Counted from the stretch's first letter, positions 22,391 to 35,272 are shown. The stretch is 64,000 nt of DNA from Phlebiopsis flavidoalba (GCA_035772785.1 JAOCPU010000023.1:248001-312000); one strand, 5' to 3'. The notes: a model not told the origin generated them from the letters alone. Numbers and translations are program-made.

Positions 22391-23901
22391 GCTGTGTAAC
22401 CTGCAGGTCAAGGCCTTTGAGTACTTCCTCAGCTGTAGAAAAGGAATGAGCGGATATTGTGTCCCTCCAAACCATTCGACGTACGGAGAGGGCTTTCTCA
22501 AGATCAATTAGATTCTAGGTTCAATCGATGGTTAAGCTGGCTCGTATTAGTTCGCAAGAAATATACGTCACTCACCTGCTCGATGTGGTTCAAGCTAGAT
22601 GCCCCGATGATAATAGCATCACCGTACTGGCGCTCCGCTTCATGAGGCTATGGTTGGTGACCCAACGGAGCGCCACTTCGGCCATTGTCTAGATTGTGCT
22701 TTTGTGCCACAATTTCGATTGAGGCGAGTGCGTTGAAGTAGGCGTCGTTTCCAGTACCGGTTGCGGTAGTTCTAGCCGAAGATAAGTTAGATTTTCCAGA
22801 AGCAAATCAAGTCGTAGACGTAACCTTGCCCTGTCCCTTGGTGGGATCGAATCGGGACCCAGGCTCAACATCATCGTCGATCGAACGGTATCTTCCCGTA
22901 AAGAATCCACCACCCGACTGTGCCCCCTGTGTAAGATAGACCTAACATCGCAAATACATGAGAAATCACGTACGCGGGTTGAACTCGTAGAATGCGATTC
23001 CAAACTTCCCGCAGACATAGGAAACAGCTCCGGCTCAACGTTTGCGATGAATTGCGTTTGTATATTCCCTGATACGCAGTAGGCGCAATGTATCCGTGTT
23101 GCTTTGGCAGATGCCAAACCATCTCAGCTACCTCCCAGGCCATATAGTTGCTGATACCGAACTCGCTTAAACTTGCCCTCCTTGTAGAGTTCTTCACGGC
23201 CTTGAGGGTAACTTCGTACGGCGTCGTGCGATCGGGCCGTGCAAAATACCACTATGTCGATAGAGCTACATGAGCTTGCACTGAGAAAACAGCGATAATG
23301 ATTAAGCATGGAATACTCACTCAGCTTCAGAGCCTTGAGGGAGATGTCGAGGTTTTTTCTTAGATCCTCTGGGCCGTGGGACTCGATATTACGGAGACTC
23401 CAGGGCTAATACCCGAGCATTATCGCCTGGTATCTCGTGAGCCTCAGTCATGAACATGATGGACAGACATACCGCGCTAGGATAAAGCTTGGTGTCCCAT
23501 GACAAGGCCTCGCTTCTGCTGCATCCAACCTCGCCGACGATTTTCCTCGCATGTACCTCCGCAGTACGTACGCGCGCTGTCGAGCGTACAGCAACCACAA
23601 TTGAGAGATTGTAACATTATTGGAGTGGGATCACTCACCTCATAGTGTCCGTGCGCCTGGAAGACATCGAGGATGGCCGCCACCTCTTCGACCTTGTGTA
23701 CGCGGGCTCCTGCAAGGATCACCGGTATAAATCTTTGCATAAATACACAGAGAAAGCGCGAAGAGACCTTCAGTACCCTCCGCTCCTCCAACGTCATGGC
23801 ATCCCTATGATCACATGAGATTCGACTGTAAGGCAAGCTAATAAGAGGCAATGCACACACATGACGATATTCAACGCGGACTTTTGCTCAGGGCGCGACA
23901 T
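22390..23901 (-). CDS. Aldo/keto reductase, AKR7 type, copy 2 (inverted)
   Basis: Second copy of the AKR gene, opposite in orientation to 15894-17465. ATG at 23901 begins 'MSRPEQKSALNIVM'. 'GARVHKVEEVAAILDVFQAH' lies at 23640-23715 and an altered catalytic block 'LDSARTY' near 23575. 'KRGLVMG' and 'DELYKEGKFKR' (around 23175-23205) are readable, as are 'AYQGIY' near 23060-23075, the sequence around 'NVEPELF' near 23030, 'RYRSIDD' near 22880-22900 and 'DAYFNALASIEIVAQKH' (22700-22755). The intron layout parallels copy 1. It is more eroded: the segment round the catalytic His is shifted and indels occur in most exons. Probably a pseudogene or poorly sequenced copy. Confidence 0.82.
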
Positions 23902-23965
23902 GATTCCTACAACTGGATGAAGTGTAGATGACTGTGGGCACTGCGGTTCTCAAGATGAGTAGTCC

Positions 23966-23972
23966 TTATATA
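23966..23972 (-). promoter_or_regulatory. TATA-like element of AKR copy 2
   Basis: TATATAA on the - strand, about 65 bp upstream of the ATG at 23901, as in AKR copy 1. Confidence 0.55.
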
Positions 23973-23979
23973 CGGAAGA

Positions 23980-26100
23980 GAGGCGGATGACGAACGTGTG
24001 AACGCGGGTTGCTGACTGAAGCGACGCAAAAATGAACACGCCGATGTCATTAGTTCTAAGAGCTATGAGCATAGTCACTTGGATGGTACCGTGGGGAGGA
24101 TATCTTCAGTGGTATCAGGCTCACATTCCTCAATTACCATAATCATTGAGTAAAGCCATATAAAATCCTACTACCAGTACACGCGACGGCAGAAGTCCTT
24201 TTCTTCTGAGTTTCGCCCCTCAGATGGAAGAAACGAGCGCATCAGTGCGTCATGGCGTAAGGGTTTCGTGCAAGAAGACGTGTCTGCGCGGATTCGCAAC
24301 ATATGGGGTGTCTTCCCATTAGATTTGGATGTTCTTCTTTCCGAAGCAGCCCTTGACAGCTAAAGCCGACCAACCATAGGTCAATTCCTATACAAAGAGT
24401 ATAAGAAGTCTACGCACCATCTCGTACACCCATCCAGGCGCGATACACAAGGATGCCTTAGGGCATAAGGATGCGGGAGGTCAGTAAATTATGCAAAGCA
24501 AAACAAATAGTTCACACACATGGGAAGCAGAAAGGTCCTCCACAAAAGGCCAATGTCTCCTCAATTGCCTGGTCCTCTCCTTGTTGATTCGACATGGCTA
24601 GTGGTGGGTATTTCGCGTTGGGGGGCAGATCGTCGAAAGAGGTCTCATCACCACTTTATACGACCGGTGCGGGTCCGAATCTTCACATCATCTTGATGAA
24701 GACATGATGCTGAATGACCTTGAAACATTAGCAGCATGTGTGCATATATGTTCTGACACTGATCGCCATGGATGCAACCTCAATGTGATGGGCGTTGGGT
24801 AGCGATTCCGAGGCAGAAATAAAAGTCTGGTTGACTGGGTGAGACAAAATGAGCTTTGGCTCATAACGACAAAACAACAGGGGGAGGTCGTGGCAGACGT
24901 AGACCGATTCGGATGGGTATCGCAGGGTCCAGTACATTCATATCGGATTCAGAATGCGTTTGCATTAGAACAACGTTCGGCAAAAAGGAGGTGAAAAGTG
25001 ACCATCATAGACGCCTCAGCATGAACGCGTCCCGCTGACGAATTGACACGGGGGTTGCACCGGCGTCTGACATTTTCTTCCGAATTTTGTGCGAGTTACT
25101 GCAAGTTATCCGTTACCACCACATTCGTAAGTATTTTCACCAAGTCTATTCCTCGAGCAGATCTCCCGCCAGATCGAAGGTGAAGCTGGAAATGTCACTA
25201 ACGGCCCAATGACAAACAGTCAGATTAGGTATGCCTCAAGTCAATCTTGAATCTGACACTGCGGTTCAAACGTTCAGACGCGAAACCAGGTAAGCACGTC
25301 ATCATACACCGAACTCAGCCCCAATCACAGTATCATCCAAATATGGCGCAGATCCCTCTTACCAGGAGACAAAGTTCATCTCAAGTCCGAGCATCAAACC
25401 TGAGAGTACCGTCTATGAGTCAGCCAAGGTATCTGCTGCTGCTTGAAATTCGAAGAAGCTCGAGCGTAAAGTACACGAGAAAGACCGAATATTCACGATT
25501 GTAGGCTACCCATCGAAAACGCCAGATCATCCACGTAAATTTATCTTGTGTCAGGTCTAGGAATCGCCCAAGAGCGAAGGGGAAAAGTGCTACGCCTAGG
25601 GCCATTCATAGAACAGGTAAGCCATTAAAGAAATTGCGATAAGGCATCTAGACTGAAGGAATTGTGTATAAGCTCAGTCAAAGCTAAGAGACCGGCTAAA
25701 ACCCTTCTAGAGAAAGGTATCATGTTTGGCCGCGAGATCTGTTCTCTTCGGAATGATCGGCAAGGAAAAAACTCCTAAAGAAAACGACGGTCATTCATGT
25801 CTCAAAATCGGGGACGTGGAATGTGCGGATGCACGAAAACGCGAAGCTTAAAGCCTTACTGCCCTGAGCGTCAGGTCATTGAAACCCGGTACATGCGATG
25901 AACATCCATGCCTCGGTTGGTCTTTCCCATTGCTAAGGTTCTCGCTGACATTGGTCCATGGTGCATGCCACAAACCATCACACATTCCTCCGGTTAGTCC
26001 AGTGTCGTCCCTGTGACAGCGCTGGTGCATTGATATACCCAACCCACAATAGAGCGGTGACCCGGCATATAAGGGCGTCCTAGGATTCGCTTCTAGCCCC
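23980..26100. other. Long intergenic stretch
   Basis: Two kilobases with no recognisable gene, RNA or repeat. Open frames are at most 85 codons and without motifs. Confidence 0.3.
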
Positions 26101-26118
26101 TAGTACGCCAAGATTAAT

Positions 26119-27335
26119 ATGCCACGGGGCTCGAACTTTCCCCTTCCTGAGCCTCATTAACTGGTCTCTTATCTATTTCTCGTATCCATCGCTATGGAGT
26201 TTACCTGGTCTCCGCTGGTCTTTGTGCCCGTGTTGCTCCTCCGCGCCGACCATAACAAACAGACGAAAACGTCGGCTCATGGCCGTAGCCGCCGTTTTGT
26301 TCGTGCTCACCACAACAGACGTTGTTATCAACTTTATCGATGTACTACGGGTATTCGTGTTCTACAAAGGGCCAGGACAGCGCCGAAAAACAGTTCGAGA
26401 ATCTAGCTAGCTTCGCAAATGTCATTGAGGTGTGCACTTTTCCATTCCCTAGACGACTTATGACATCTCATCAATAATCTTGATATTCGACCGCCGACAT
26501 ACAGTTGATATCTTTCCTGGGAGACGGCATACTAGTGAGTATCCTCCTTCTACTACTATGAAACCAACTATGAACTTGCGTGATACGTCGTTCACAGGTT
26601 TTATCGATGCTATGTTATATTTTCTCCCGAAGGCCAGAAGATTATATTGCTACCTGGTCTCCTCTGGATGGCCGGCGGATTCTGCGGAGTATTCATCGTG
26701 TGGCTGACCGTTTACTATCAAGACAGGCGACATTGTCGGTTCCTCTCGCCTTGCACATGTGATCACCACATTTTTGGTGATCACGCTTGTCACAAACCTT
26801 TTGACTACTGGTAAACCCCCTCTGTTCATTGAGAATGTACAAAATGAGTCTCATTTCATTAGGGTTGATTGTATGGCGAATCCGTTCAAGTCGACAAACG
26901 AATCAGCCAATCTCGTTGTCCTGGGCAGAAAGAAGCGCTCGCGGTCTTGTCGAGGGCGACACGTATCGTCATCGAGTCTGGTCTACTCTACACAGGTATT
27001 TGTGCTCCTTCGTGTGACATCACGGAGGTGGCGGGTAGCAATGCCGAACTACGGGGTGTCGCAAATGGTAATGTTGCTCTACGTGATTATTCCTCGACTG
27101 GGATGTTTAATGGAATTGGGCAGATGCTCGTCGTCATCGGCATCTCTTTCAACTTGGATTCATCATAACGCCGTGGGACAGGGACAGCAGTAGGAGGTGG
27201 GAAACGTTACGATGTGACAACGGCGGATGCTGCCGCCAATACTGTCATACGCTTCGCGGAATCCCCGTCCGAAACGGATCGCAAGGAAAACAGAAGGAAA
27301 CGGGCCTTGCAGTCTTCGATACATCCGAAGAATAA
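26119..27335 (+). pseudogene. 7-TM family, copy F (frameshifted)
   Basis: ATG at 26119 gives 'MPRGSNFPLPEP', the same N-terminal style as copies D and I. TM1 'YGVYLVSAGLCAR' (26192-26230) changes frame; then 'RLMAVAAVLFVLTTTDVVIN' (26276-26335), 'FIDVLRVFVFYKGPG', 'SFLGDGIL' (26511-26535), a broken 'YRCYVIFSRRPE' exon (26599-26640), and 'HVITTFLVITLVTNLLTTG' (26756-26813). Next come 'GLIVWRI' (26863), 'SRATRIVIESGLLYT' (26955-26998), 'MLVVIGISFNL' (27124-27156) and the tail 'TADAAANTVIRFAESPSET', ending at TAA 27333-27335. All expected exons are present, each with frame changes. Confidence 0.78.
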
Positions 27336-28600
27336 GAGAGTCTTGCGGCTGAAGCGACTTCCAGCCATGCTACACTCAGAATATGTGCTAAGAAGTCCAT
27401 GTCTTCATGATGAATCTTCGTGATACTTACCTATGTCCCAATGCATATCCCGGTTGTTGCAACCCATGAATAATTGGTCCATAATGACGGTGACGTGCAC
27501 AAGGAAGAGCAGGACAAGGGACTCGAGGCAGGAATTGAAAGGCACCGCAGCCAATGTGTGATTCGCAGATGACACGCGTCCTATCACTGATGACCAGATA
27601 CCGGTGCAAACTTCGTGATGCCTGTGGTTAGCTTCTGAAATACTACGGGTAGAAACTATCGTCGTGTAGCTTTACAAGTACGCAACCGAGGTCACGGTGA
27701 GTCGCAAGCCTGTAAGGACTCGGATAGCTGTCCATGCGTGGCATAGTCGTAACTAATGTATAGAGATTGAACTGTAACGAGCAGGTATCACGAAATATAC
27801 AGTTATACTCAACCATGTGTTGATGAAGCTTCAAGATGCGAGTATCTAACGTTTGACAGTGCGTTGTTGCCTTCAAGTTCCCTTCACGATCAATTCACGA
27901 AGCGTGCTGCAATATCTTGATGTAGCCAATGTAACCTTTTTCTAGCTCCGGCCACCTAGTATATGCTTGACAATCCTTCAACTAACCGTTCACCAGCCAA
28001 AGGTAGTATGCGTTTTTGTGTTTGATCTAAGAATGAGACCCGCCAGTAGTTGCTCAGGCGTAGCTTTCCTATCGTGTTGCCCCTTCCTTGATTAACGTCC
28101 TTAATGGAAATACAGGTCCGGCTTTAACACTTCCAGAAGTCACCCAATCGATTATCCTCCGCTTTTGTTTCTCCTTTCTCGTCATTCATAATGGCATTTA
28201 GTAATTGTCTCACGCACGGGCTTTGCGCTCGCGCACTCCATGACTAACTTATGTAAGAGCGGGAAGCATTGCCAGCATATGGGCTCTTTGCAGTATGCTA
28301 TCGCTCACGTGTGCTATTTTGACAGCCGTTTTAAGAAATTGTCTTAGCTGTTTGTGTGTTGATATCTATGTAGGTGTCTTTGTCGTTGAACAAAGGCCGC
28401 TACGAACTTCCTAGAATCCTGCCAAGATAACAATTCTGAAAAACCATATCTGATTGGTGTTAACGTCATGTCGCGTGACGTTACTACCTTCTACTACCCA
28501 CTTGAGTGTGCCCTGGATGTTTAAAAAAGCAAGCACTAGACGTTGGCTTTACAAATTAATGACGTGTGATAGGGGACGTGAAATGCTGCGTCAAGCACCT
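27336..28600. other. Intergenic between copies F and J
   Basis: No gene recognised. Base composition is near 45% GC and open frames are short on both strands. Confidence 0.3.
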
Positions 28601-28639
28601 CTAGCAGCCCGAGAGAGAAAGGAACAGACTCTCCGCACT

Positions 28640-29260
28640 GTATATTAATTCAGGACCTATATGCGTTTATCTCCGACTACATAGTCTTCTCGGCTGAAGA
28701 AGTGGTCTATTGTACTACTAATCCCGCAATTTTTCTGGGTCCCATCAGGCGGGGGCTGTGCGGGCACATGTCAGCCACTTTTGTCTAATGGACGGCCTAA
28801 CTACTTCACACCGGAGATAATTGTTAACCTCGTCGGAATAGTGCCTCACATAATAATCGCACCAGTTTTGTGGTTGCGACATTAGTCTACAATATGCTTC
28901 TCACTAACGGTTGGGTCCTGAATGACGATGTATAATTATCATCCGCCCGGAAACCTCCCACAAAGTGTTGTAACTTGTATTGTTAGTAACCTTGGAATTG
29001 TGTCTGTGGACAGGTGCTAATCGTTTCGGAAGATTCAGCCAAGTCCAGGAAGGAAACGAAACACCTCCCAATGCCTTTTATCCCGACTCGCACGGCGCAA
29101 GCCAATTTCGCGGCTACTGCATACTGCGACGCCGGGATGTCATCTCATCCGAGTCGGTTCTCCTGTACAAATCATCTTTATTTGGTCGTTATTAGCCCTG
29201 ATCTTACCGGAAGTCACCGGGGGGGGGACTGGGGGGGGAATGCAACTTTTTTCCCCGTCC
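28640..29260 (+). pseudogene. 7-TM family, copy J (relic)
   Basis: Heavily eroded. Readable pieces are 'YIVFSA' and the following hydrophobic TM4 stretch (28679-28745), 'VVATLVYNMLLTNG' matching the TM5 block 'LVTNLLTTG' (28871-28912), and a TM6 remnant 'ESVLLY' (29149-29166) with 'LPEVTG' (29204-29220). It breaks off in two G tracts (29219-29227 and 29231-29238). Order and spacing match the family, so it is read as a dead copy. It was found by motif order only and is less certain than the others. Confidence 0.55.
29219..29238. repeat. G9-ACT-G8 tract in copy J
   Basis: Two G runs separated by ACT, placed directly after the TM6 'EVTG' motif of the relic copy. Confidence 0.9.
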
Positions 29261-30690
29261 AGTGGATGCGAGCAACGCAGTCCTATCTTGCGTCGCTCTA
29301 CTATAATGGTCACGCGCACTGTGCGTATTGTGGCCCGACTTGCACACGTGTATTGACAAGGCTACCCTGCATCCACCGTAAACCCAAAATAGATCGCTGT
29401 CCGTCTGCTAATACGCGCATTTACCTCGTAACCTGCATCATAGATACGGTGTTTCGGTCAAGGCAACCGGGCCTCTAGGCAGTGGGGACAGAATGACATA
29501 CCCCTCACAACCGTAGTACTATGATCAAGTCTTTATAGTCTTTAGTGAAGGCTCCACGTCGTCACGGCACGATCCCCCGTCACACGCGTCCCCGCGTCTC
29601 ACCCGACGCCTGCTATGTACCTCCAACGAGATGTCCGGGATCTTGGCCAACCTCCACGATGAGGCCACCCACCCACAAACCTCATCTGTATGTCCAACAT
29701 CCTACAGAGGGGAGATACAAGTATAGCTCTGCTGGTCAAAGAGAAAATCCCCGCACGATGAATAACATTAAAGTATATTGTATAGAGTCGCGACATTGTC
29801 GATAATCCTACGCTCTGTCACGACCCTTCGATGTCACGAACTGAATTGAGATATTATGATCGTTGACATGAATTTAATTTTTAGTTCAGGCATCACGATG
29901 TAGTGTTGCGTGGCGGGATCTAATCTCGGCCATTGGCCGGGTAGAGCGCATTTCCTAGTATATTATCTGTATTAGAACCACACCCCGAACGTACTAATAA
30001 GCACTATTAGAATAATTTTCCAATAGGCTAATTACAGTAGTGTACGAAAACACAGAGATGATAATTGACGTGATCTCCAGTTTGACAGCGTTATCAGTCA
30101 AATGAACACGTCGGCATGAATCATGGAGATGTGATGAGTGGCTCAAGTGCTGCGGTCAAACTCCCAGCGCGAAGTAGTATGTTATGCGCAGACCTTACAA
30201 GATTCAAACTCCGCTGGAGCTAATGTGCATGATAATGGTCCAGGGGCTTAATTTCCCAACCTGTTTTTTACCGAGCAACAAATATCAATAGCATTCTTCC
30301 CGCAACGTGAGACTCATGTGTTGAGCGCAAAACTTCTGGGATTTGAGTATCGAACAATAATGACTGACTGCTTCACAAATACGGTGGATTTTGCAAGGGC
30401 GACATACACGCTTCAGGCTTAAAAGTCGAGGCATGGCAGTGCGCCGGAATGCCCGCCATCGATTGTTTGCAATGCATCATCTCAACATAATCTTTAATAT
30501 CATCCCACGACTCGGTAAGGTCCCACATCCAAACAGCGGACAAATCTTCTTCTTAGCTGCGGCACCGTAAGACGATGGGACATTGTCCACCGCAATTGTT
30601 ACAATGGCCTGACGGTACCTCCTATAAAACCTCAGTCATTGAATGTCACCACAATTATGACTCTCTTTTTCTTCTAGCCGTCATGGGGAC
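29261..30690. other. Intergenic
   Basis: Nothing recognised. 29990-30100 is AT-rich. Some of 29260-29480 may be further eroded tail of copy J. Confidence 0.3.
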
Positions 30691-30699
30691 ATAAAAACC

Positions 30700-31930
30700 A
30701 AGCTTCCCTCTTCCAGAAGCTTCAAGATGGTTTCTCTTCTTTCTCCTCTCGGACTCTGTAAACATGTATGGCATCTAATCTTGCTCTCCTGCAGGCCTGT
30801 GTTGCGCGCGTTCCTGGCACTTTAGAAGTGATAGTGGCCAGTAGCGTATTTTACACAAATACTGGCTCCTCTTGCAGTAGCGATCACAATGTTTGTCTTG
30901 ACCACTACGGAGACGTTGCGTTGGCCTTAGTTGACATTCTGCGAGTGTTTTGTGTACTACAAGGGTCCGGAGACCGCAGAGGAAGCAGTTCGAAAATCTG
31001 TCGTTTTTTTTGACTGTGGTGAATGTTATGTCGGTGCGTCAATGGGGGAATCGGGCTCAAACATCTACTGATTGTACTTACATTGTCGGCAACGTAGCGT
31101 CGCAGACAGCGGACATACAGCTTGGGATGTCTCTCATTGGGGACGCATAACTGGTTAGATACTGACTCGTGGCTTGAGCGATAACACTCTTGGCATAAAT
31201 GTTGGCTCATTTGACATACCAGGTCTATCGCTGCTATATCGTCTATTTCTCGCAGGTGGAAAATCATTCTGCTTCCTGCCGCCCTCTGGGTAGATTGGCG
31301 GCCGGAGGATGTAGTGGTGGCAATCGTCTCGTTGACTGCTAACGATCCACACCGGAGATATCGTGACCTCGCTTGCGGCGTATGTGCTCACATAATTATC
31401 TCGTTTCCTGGTAATGTAACGCTTGTCACGAATACTTCTAACTAACTGGTGGTCCAGTCGTAGGTCTCGCTCGTACCTTATGATAGCGAATCAGACCTCA
31501 CTTAGGGATTGAATATTACTAATCCTAGTCTTGTGTCTACCGAGGTCTAATCGATGTGGCGCATCGCCTCAAGTAGACAATGAGACGTCGAAACGCCATC
31601 CCACTCTTCTCTCCCCCCTCAAAGGGGGGGGGAAAAACGTTCACGCCTGGCGAACGCGATGCGCGTTATCATCGAAATCTGGCCTTCTGTACACCGTTTT
31701 CGTGCTGCTGTCGCTGATCACGGAAGTCTCGGGAAGTAACGCTGCCTACGTGGTTGCGCAAATGGTGCGCATGGTCAGATCGGCCTCAACATGCTAGAGA
31801 ATTTACTCACAAACACTCAGGGATGCTCGGTTGACGGCATCGGGATCTAATTTAACCACTCATTCTAATCCCGCGTGGGCCAGGGTAAAGCGCGTGGTCG
31901 GGACATTACGGACCGACTAACAAAAAATAG
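30700..31930 (+). pseudogene. 7-TM family, copy G (frameshifted)
   Basis: Begins with an eroded TM1 near 30700-30830 ('MVSLLSPLGLC', then 'GLCCARVL'-like sequence). TM2 'AITMFVLTTTETL' (30884-30915) and 'FVYYKGPETAEEAVRKS' (30949-31005) follow. The 'GDA' exon lies near 31140 and 'VYRCYIVYFS' at 31220-31255. The TM6 exon reads 'KSGLLYTVFVLLSLITEVSG' (31676-31735), then 'SNAAYVVAQM'. A G9A5 tract at 31624-31637 interrupts the loop before TM6. A GTY-like tail is vague (about 31890-31920). Frame changes occur in nearly every exon. Confidence 0.72.
31624..31637. repeat. G9A5 tract in copy G
   Basis: Nine G followed by five A in the loop between TM5 and TM6 of copy G; same G-then-A form as the G21A6 tract in copy H. 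Confidence 0.9.
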
Positions 31931-33200
31931 GTTCGTGCAATCGCGTTTAGAGCACTGTTATCCGCTTTGCAGAGCTCTGCGACAAGGGGCACGCCGACCA
32001 TCCAGAGAAAGCAACGTTCAAAATACCGACATTACTTTTGCGAATCCAAACCGTGAGCAGTTCCGACAGACCACGGGAGTTGCGTAAAATTATATGCTAC
32101 GGGAGCGGTTGCCTGCCATGCCTTGGCACGGTTCGTCACTCAACTTTGCTGCCACATATGACACAAATCCCAATGAGCACGGTCGAAGAAACCATGTTCA
32201 TCTTCAAGGACTCGAAGACACGCTAGTTAAAAGCAGAGAAGATTCAACACAATAAGAGTACTTACTCGAAAAACTGGAAAGGACGCAAGCAATTTATAGT
32301 TGCGGATACACATGCAGCTGTGATGCGCGCTGACGCTGTCACCTGTAGTATCGCTGGGGGCAGTCTGCAGTGTATCCGGTCCGTTGTACACAAGCTCAAG
32401 TGAGAACGAATTAAGGACAAGTTCAAGCTTCAAGTCAGACAGTCATGGCGACGACGAGCGGCCACGGTGATCACGTGTGCTTACAAATCAACCTCAACAA
32501 ATACAGCAACTCCGTAACTCCGGATGATCCTTGACTCCATGCTTCCCGCGTCACTTTGTTGCCGTTGCATCATTCCACTGAATAATGTCTCTCGTTTATC
32601 CAGAGAGCTGATGCTACCGACCTCGCGGTTAATCAAAACTAACACAGCTCAGCGCTGTTAAGTCCAGGCTAATGCCTACTCCTCACGTGGGCGACAACCT
32701 TCAAGGCGGTAAGCGCACGACAATGAATCGGAGCTCACAATGTTCTGCAGGCAGAGCAGCAGAGATTTATATCCAAACCATAATTTATGGTGGCTTGCCC
32801 GGTGTGATTGCCCCCTCAAAGTCGGACTAGTAGCATTAGTCGTGGCAGTGTGAAATTGAGAGTGGCGCACACAACCTGTACGCAAGGGGACTCAGCTTCA
32901 AAAGCTCGGCCAGTAAACGAATTTTTGCTAAAGTGTTAACACATCCGAGTCGGGCCATGCCAGAAGTAGTAAGTGGGGTCCGGGTTACTCCGCACAAGCC
33001 GGCGCCCCGACCCCCGATACTGACAACTGCTGATGTTCCTACTGGTTCTATAAGGAGCTCTCAGGATCCTGTAACTGCCATGTTGGCGACATTGGCCTCC
33101 GAGGCCCCCGGTCGCTCGAAAACACAGTACTGTGATCTTCCCATGGGGGACGTGCTCATATTGCGCCGTACTCGTCAAGGCGCTTTGCCCCTCGTCACTC
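31931..33200. other. Intergenic between copies G and H
   Basis: No gene recognised. A 228-codon open frame on + from 32933 ends inside copy H; only its last third corresponds to the 7-TM family, in the wrong frame for most of it. Confidence 0.3.
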
Positions 33201-33249
33201 CGCTAGATTATCGCTTGCCCGGAGTCCATGCCAGTGATTCGCACTCGCG

Positions 33250-34564
33250 GAGGCCAAGACTGTGTGAGGCAGTTGCTTTCCTCGTCACACGACCTATGGC
33301 GTCTACATCGTCTCTGCAGGCCTTTGCCTGCGCGCTCCTCCTGTATGGTCGGAGGCCCAGGGGGAAAGACCGTCTGCAGGTGGACCCTGATCACATTGGG
33401 TCGCCGTTGATATACTTCCGTGTTGGAGACTATAGACGTTGCACTGTGCTTCAGCGAGGTCAGTGCGCAGTCCTTTGCATACTACAAGGGGGTCGAAGAA
33501 AAAGCGCGAACCGAGTGATGTTTGAAAAACCTATCTTCGTGGGAGTCCATATTCATGGAGGTTGCAAGTGCCTTAGCCTGCTCTGCACCAAATGGGCCCG
33601 CCCCGCAATGACACATTAAATAAAACTGACTAAAGATCATCAGGACATTCAGAGATTACTGGTCCCTCATTGGAGATGGTAAATCTTGGCAACAGTATCT
33701 AACTTGCCCTTTCCCTTTTTCGATCTCTGGCGCATTTCGCGGCCGGGTAATCAGGTATCTCTTGCTACGGTCTATATTGTGCACGAAGGCTTTGTGGTCA
33801 TCCTCGGTTGCCGCCCCGCCCTCTGGCTTGGATAGCGGAGCTGCCGGTGTATTCATTGTGTATTCTTACCGCCAACAACTACACCATCGGCGACATCGTC
33901 AGTTCATCTCTGGCTCTCCCCATACGGATCATCGTGTTTCTTGTGATCACGCTCGTTGAAATAATTCTGATTTGACTACTACTCAGTTTTTTGGAGCACC
34001 CCTACAGGTTACATTCGAAGCTCTGAACAGCTCACTAGTTCATGTGGACGCTCCAGGTCTACATTGTCTGGCGAATTTATTCCATATGACAAGGAAGAAC
34101 CTCGCAGCTAGCTTGTCGCTGGTCTCCCCCAGGAGAAGAAAAGAACCCGAGAAGAAACGTTCCCGTCTAAGGCCAACGCGACACGGATCATCGTACAGAG
34201 TCCGGTCCTCCGTGCTACACTGATCTTGTGCTAGCTTCTGTCATTTAGTGAGCCGAGAGCATGGCAGGCAACACACGCCCGCCATACCCAGTCTCACAAA
34301 TGGGTGCGCGGGGGGGGGGGGGGGGGGGGGAAAAAACCCACCTGAACTGTCATTGTAGAGCAGATAGGCGGCCTGACAATGCGTGGACAGATGCTTGTAC
34401 GTCATTGGCATCTCGTTCAAAACTGATCATCATTCCGACCAAAACAACGTCGGAAACGGAACGGCCGTGGGTTGGTACCTATGACGCGCCAACGATCACC
34501 GCTGGCGGGAAACACTGTCATTCGTTTTGCTGAGCCGATGAATGGGACACAGACGGACCGTTAG
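33250..34564 (+). pseudogene. 7-TM family, copy H (frameshifted)
   Basis: TM1 piece 'YGVYIVSAGLCLR' (33293-33331) is in a different frame from its flanks. 'YYKGVEEKARTE'-like sequence follows TM2 (33480-33515), the 'LIGDG' exon lies near 33665-33680, TM4 from about 33755, 'IVFLVITLVE' (33928-33960), 'YIVWRIYS' (34060-34083) and a mutated TM6 ('ESGPPCYT', 34199-34222). After 'YPVSQM' at the exon end, the intron carries a G21A6 tract. The tail 'GTYDAPTITAGG' then 'NTVIRFAEPMNGTQTDR' ends at TAG 34562-34564. Closest relative by tail is copy F. Confidence 0.75.
34310..34336. repeat. G21A6 tract in copy H
   Basis: Twenty-one G followed by six A, about eight bases into the intron after the 'SQM' exon end of copy H. 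It is the longest homopolymer G run in the window. Confidence 0.92.
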
Positions 34565-35264
34565 CATTGTTAGCAAGAATTAGAGACGGGTAGTATGGGG
34601 GTATGTTAACACTTATATCATATTTTCTTTGTCTGTTACAATTCAAAACTTCAACTTACATCTTCGAGCAATATGTACAATAAGTATGTTCACGCGCTAT
34701 CTTCCTCGTTTCAATAATCATCATTATTCAATCCGGCTGCAGCCCTAGACGCAGAAAAAATTGTCCCTCCGGTCTCAAGGATCGCGGTTCTCAATCCGAC
34801 AGTTGGCATCCTGATCCAGAAGTAAATAAGTTTCGAGATGGAGCTCTTACGCAAGTCGAAGCCCCGAAACCTTGCCAGCCTCTGCACATAGCACAGTGCA
34901 GTTACCTTACCGTATCAAAAATTCGGAGCCTTGCGTTTCGTGGTTCATCAATCATCCATCGGAGGAGTACACCTGACCGTTTCTATCTCTCGGGACCGGT
35001 GCACAGCCTACATACCCGCCTTTGTACTCAAGAGAGCTGCAAAAAGACACTCGACTGTTCCTTTCGCCAGGGATCGAAGATTCGAACCGCACTGCATCCC
35101 CATTTCCGGCCGCGGTCTGAGTATAGAAGATCACAAAGGACCAAGCTCACGAACTCGATAATTGCCACCTGTGAAATTCTAATTGGACCTATAGACTGGC
35201 GAAAGGATTCATCAGTGTTTTTTTTTAAAAAAAAAAAAAAAACTCCAGAACAACGCAAAAGGGT
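34565..35264. other. Intergenic before tRNA-Lys(CTT)
   Basis: No gene recognised. Ends with a T10A16-type tract at about 35217-35242. Confidence 0.35.
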
Positions 35265-35268
35265 AAAA
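35257..35268 (-). terminator. Pol III terminator of the tRNA-Lys(CTT)-like gene
   Basis: On the - strand, TTTT (35265-35268) starts five bases after the tRNA 3' end and a second TTTT follows at 35257-35260. Confidence 0.65.
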
Positions 35269-35272
35269 CATT

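Noticed and set aside
32933..33619. 228-codon + strand ORF as a separate gene
   Set aside because: Its final part overlaps 7-TM copy H out of frame and the first part has no protein character.
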